From the NCBI GenBank assembly GCA_046261635.1, contig JBHEOL010000090.1, forward strand, positions 1 through 17,046: a DNA stretch of 17,046 nt, read 5' to 3'. Under the pieces are notes generated by a model. The model was not told the DNA's origin. It was given only the letters and a program-made list of their open reading frames with translations, and made no database searches. Shown here one piece after another: positions 15,297 to 17,046 of this stretch. Made by a program: the position numbers and the translations under genes. Within the stretch, counting starts at the first letter, position 1, and each line of letters opens with the position of its first letter. The stretch is from JBHEPS01 sp046261635. GTDB taxonomy: Bacteria; Acidobacteriota; Thermoanaerobaculia; Gp7-AA8.

Positions 15297-16604
15297 ATGA
15301 GGAAGCTTGGCGCCGCAGGCGCAAGACTGGGTGGGGTGTTACGGACGACGCGGGCTTACTACGCCGTCGTTCCGCTGGCCATCCCCCTGCTGCTTTTCTC
15401 CCTGGCGGATCGGCCGGGGGCGAGATCGACGATGCCGCCCCCGGCGCCACGACTGGCCGTCGATTTCGTGGCGGCCGAGTCCGAGCCGGCGCCTCCTCTT
15501 CCGAATCATGTGTCGTATCTCACGGTCGAGAAGGGCGACACGCTCGATGTCCTCCTCGAGGCGTCCGGACTCGCCCGAAAAGAAGCGAACCAGCTCGTGG
15601 CCGACTTTTCCAGGACGTTCGACCCGCGCTCGCTCCGTCCCGGCCAGGTTCTCCGATACGACCGCGACGAGGGAGATCGAACCCAGGCGGTGGAGCTCCT
15701 GCTGAGCGGCTGGGGAAGCCTGCGGGCCACGCGGACGTCTCCCGAGTCGGACACGTTCGAGGTCGAGGCGATCCAGGCCCCGCACACGAGCGAGGAGGTC
15801 GTGATCTCGGGCGAGGTCGAGAGCTCGGTCTGGGAGGCCGTCGTCCAGGCAGGCGAGGATCCACGCATCGTTGCGGACCTGATCGAGGTGTTCCAGTGGG
15901 ACGTCGACTTCTTCCGGCTTCAGCGCGGTGACTGGTTCACGCTGGTCGCCGAGAAGCGTTTCGTGGGGCCCGACTTCGTCGGCTACGGGCCGATCGTCGC
16001 GGCCCGCTTCCGGCATCGCGGGGAGCTCTACGAGGCGTTCCGGTTCGAGTCGAAAGCCGGATTCGCCGGCTACTACACGCGGAACGGCACGCCTGTCCGC
16101 AAGCAGTTCCTCAAGTCCCCGCTCAAATTCAGCCGCGTCACTTCCCGCTTCACCCACCGCCGGTTCCATCCGATCCTCAAGACTTACCGTCCGCACTATG
16201 GGGTCGACTATGGTGCCCCGACCGGCACGCCGGTCATGAGCACGGCGGACGGCGTGGTCACCTTCGCGGGCTTTGGCCGCGGCGAGGGAAACTGGATCCG
16301 GATCCGTCACAGCTCGAAAACCGAGACCGCTTATCTCCACCTCTCCCGCATCGCGAAAGGGCTGAAGAAAGGGTCGAAAATCCGCCAGGGCGACGTGATC
16401 GGGTATGTCGGGTCGACCGGTCTTTCGACGGCGCCGCACCTCGATTACAGAGTTCGCGAGAGCGGCAAATGGATCGATCCGCTCAAGCTCCGCTCGGTCA
16501 CGCCGGACCCGCTCAAAGGAAAGGCTCTCGCGAGCTTCCACGCGGCGGTCGAGGCGCGGCTGCCGCGTCTTTCAACCAGGGAGCAGCTCGTTGCCGCGAG
16601 ATGA
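15297..16604 (+). CDS. M23-family murein endopeptidase (LytM domain), membrane-anchored
   Basis: The 435-residue product has an N-terminal membrane segment (about 21-37, YYAVVPLAIPLLLFSLA) that anchors or exports it. A LysM/OapA-like segment follows (VEKGDTLDVLLEASGLARKE, 77-96, and RPGQVLRYD, 114-122), then a middle domain seen in MepM/Csd3-type enzymes (about 168-275), and a C-terminal M23 zinc peptidase domain (about 280-400). Zinc-site residues are H300 and D304 (HYGVD); catalytic H348 (YLHLS) and H381 (APHLDYRV) are present. The second His of the usual HxH is Asp (D383), a variant also found in other M23 proteins. Such enzymes cut peptidoglycan cross-links during wall growth. ATG 15297 is chosen as the first in frame; the ribosome binding site is weak (GGAAAGAG). 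Confidence 0.93.
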   Translation: MRKLGAAGARLGGVLRTTRAYYAVVPLAIPLLLFSLADRPGARSTMPPPAPRLAVDFVAAESEPAPPLPNHVSYLTVEKGDTLDVLLEASGLARKEANQLVADFSRTFDPRSLRPGQVLRYDRDEGDRTQAVELLLSGWGSLRATRTSPESDTFEVEAIQAPHTSEEVVISGEVESSVWEAVVQAGEDPRIVADLIEVFQWDVDFFRLQRGDWFTLVAEKRFVGPDFVGYGPIVAARFRHRGELYEAFRFESKAGFAGYYTRNGTPVRKQFLKSPLKFSRVTSRFTHRRFHPILKTYRPHYGVDYGAPTGTPVMSTADGVVTFAGFGRGEGNWIRIRHSSKTETAYLHLSRIAKGLKKGSKIRQGDVIGYVGSTGLSTAPHLDYRVRESGKWIDPLKLRSVTPDPLKGKALASFHAAVEARLPRLSTREQLVAAR

Positions 16605-16643
16605 GTCCACCCCCGGCACCTTTTTAGCAGCGCTCCGACAGCC

Positions 16644-17046
16644 ATGACCCGACTCACCGCGCGTGTTCCGCTGCGCGCCGATCTCGCCGGCGGCACTCTC
16701 GACTTGTGGCCGCTCTATCTGTTCCATCCCGGGGCGCGCACCGTCAACGTCGCGATCTCGATCTATGCCGAGTGCCAGGTGCAGACCACCAGCGACTCCT
16801 CGATCGACGTCACCCTCACCGACATCAATTTCCATCGCCGGTACTCCTCTCTCGAGGAGCTCGTGGCCGACGAGCGGATGGCCCTGATCGGCAAGACCCT
16901 CGAGTACTTCGAGCTCGGCGGTCTCCGCATCGTGACGCGCACCGAAGCTCCCCGGGGATCGGGGCTCGGCGGCTCTTCCGCGCTCGCCGTCGCTCTGGTC
17001 CGTTCTTTTTCGGCGCTCGCCGGCTCTCCGGTCGATGGCGATGATC
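16644..17046 (+). CDS. GHMP-family sugar kinase, HddA-like, N-terminal part (3' end outside window)
   Basis: An open frame from ATG 16644 runs off the right edge, giving 134 complete codons. The start VPLRADLAGGTLDLWPLY resembles the APLR..AGGGTD signature of D-glycero-D-manno-heptose 7-phosphate kinases and related GHMP kinases. The ATP-binding motif PRGSGLGGSSALAVALV (motif 2) is complete at residues 102-118. GHMP kinases phosphorylate small sugars or mevalonate-type substrates; the heptose-kinase likeness would fit lipopolysaccharide or S-layer glycan precursor synthesis, but the substrate is not proved without the C-terminal half. It lies 39 bases after the M23 gene on the same strand and may be co-transcribed. 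No clear ribosome binding site precedes the ATG. Confidence 0.88.
   Translation, partial: MTRLTARVPLRADLAGGTLDLWPLYLFHPGARTVNVAISIYAECQVQTTSDSSIDVTLTDINFHRRYSSLEELVADERMALIGKTLEYFELGGLRIVTRTEAPRGSGLGGSSALAVALVRSFSALAGSPVDGDD

Noticed and set aside
15339..16541. 400-codon open frame on the minus strand opposite the M23 gene
   Set aside because: It overlaps a well-supported peptidase gene and has no recognisable motif or start signal.
1..17046. tRNA, rRNA, CRISPR arrays, insertion sequences or prophage genes
   Set aside because: I saw no cloverleaf, direct-repeat array, transposase, integrase or phage structural gene on either strand.

Overview
The window is chromosomal, GC-rich bacterial DNA with dense, mostly housekeeping genes and no RNA gene, CRISPR array, transposase or phage gene that I can support. 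A LolA-type lipoprotein carrier, a SecDF-YajC complex, an exported M23 cell-wall peptidase and an HddA-like GHMP sugar kinase together point to a Gram-negative (diderm) organism. The high GC content, the SWIB protein and the mix of families would suit Acidobacteriota or a similar environmental lineage. That placement is an inference, not a demonstration.

Layout. At 1-1356 (+) is the C-terminal part of an SNF2-family helicase, cut by the left edge. It converges on recD2 (1437-3587, -); the short gap holds a pair of mirror-image hairpins. recD2 diverges from a 780-residue protein of unknown family (3685-6027, +). Next come three minus-strand genes: a hemerythrin-like protein with a CxxCH tail (6089-6736), a small SWIB-domain protein (6896-7189) and an AidB-like acyl-CoA dehydrogenase (7444-8979). 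A clear intrinsic terminator (9046-9080) closes the next unit, a minus-strand operon read in the order lolA, tgt, yajC, secD, secF (14112 down to 9105). Divergent from lolA, on the plus strand, are an exported LolA-like or DUF4412-like protein (14366-15211), an M23 endopeptidase (15297-16604) and the start of a GHMP kinase (16644 to the right edge).

How the genes fit together. The minus-strand operon combines protein export (YajC-SecD-SecF), the periplasmic lipoprotein chaperone LolA and tRNA queuosine modification (Tgt). The tgt-yajC-secD-secF order is widely conserved; lolA joined to tgt by a 4-base overlap is the less usual part. The plus-strand genes on the right extend the envelope theme. 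The left third is DNA metabolism plus an orphan protein. I see no convincing multi-gene new system. The best leads are the orphan 780-residue cysteine-free protein, the paired hairpin repeat, the hemerythrin with a heme-like CxxCH tail, and a hairpin-helix-like insertion in SecF.
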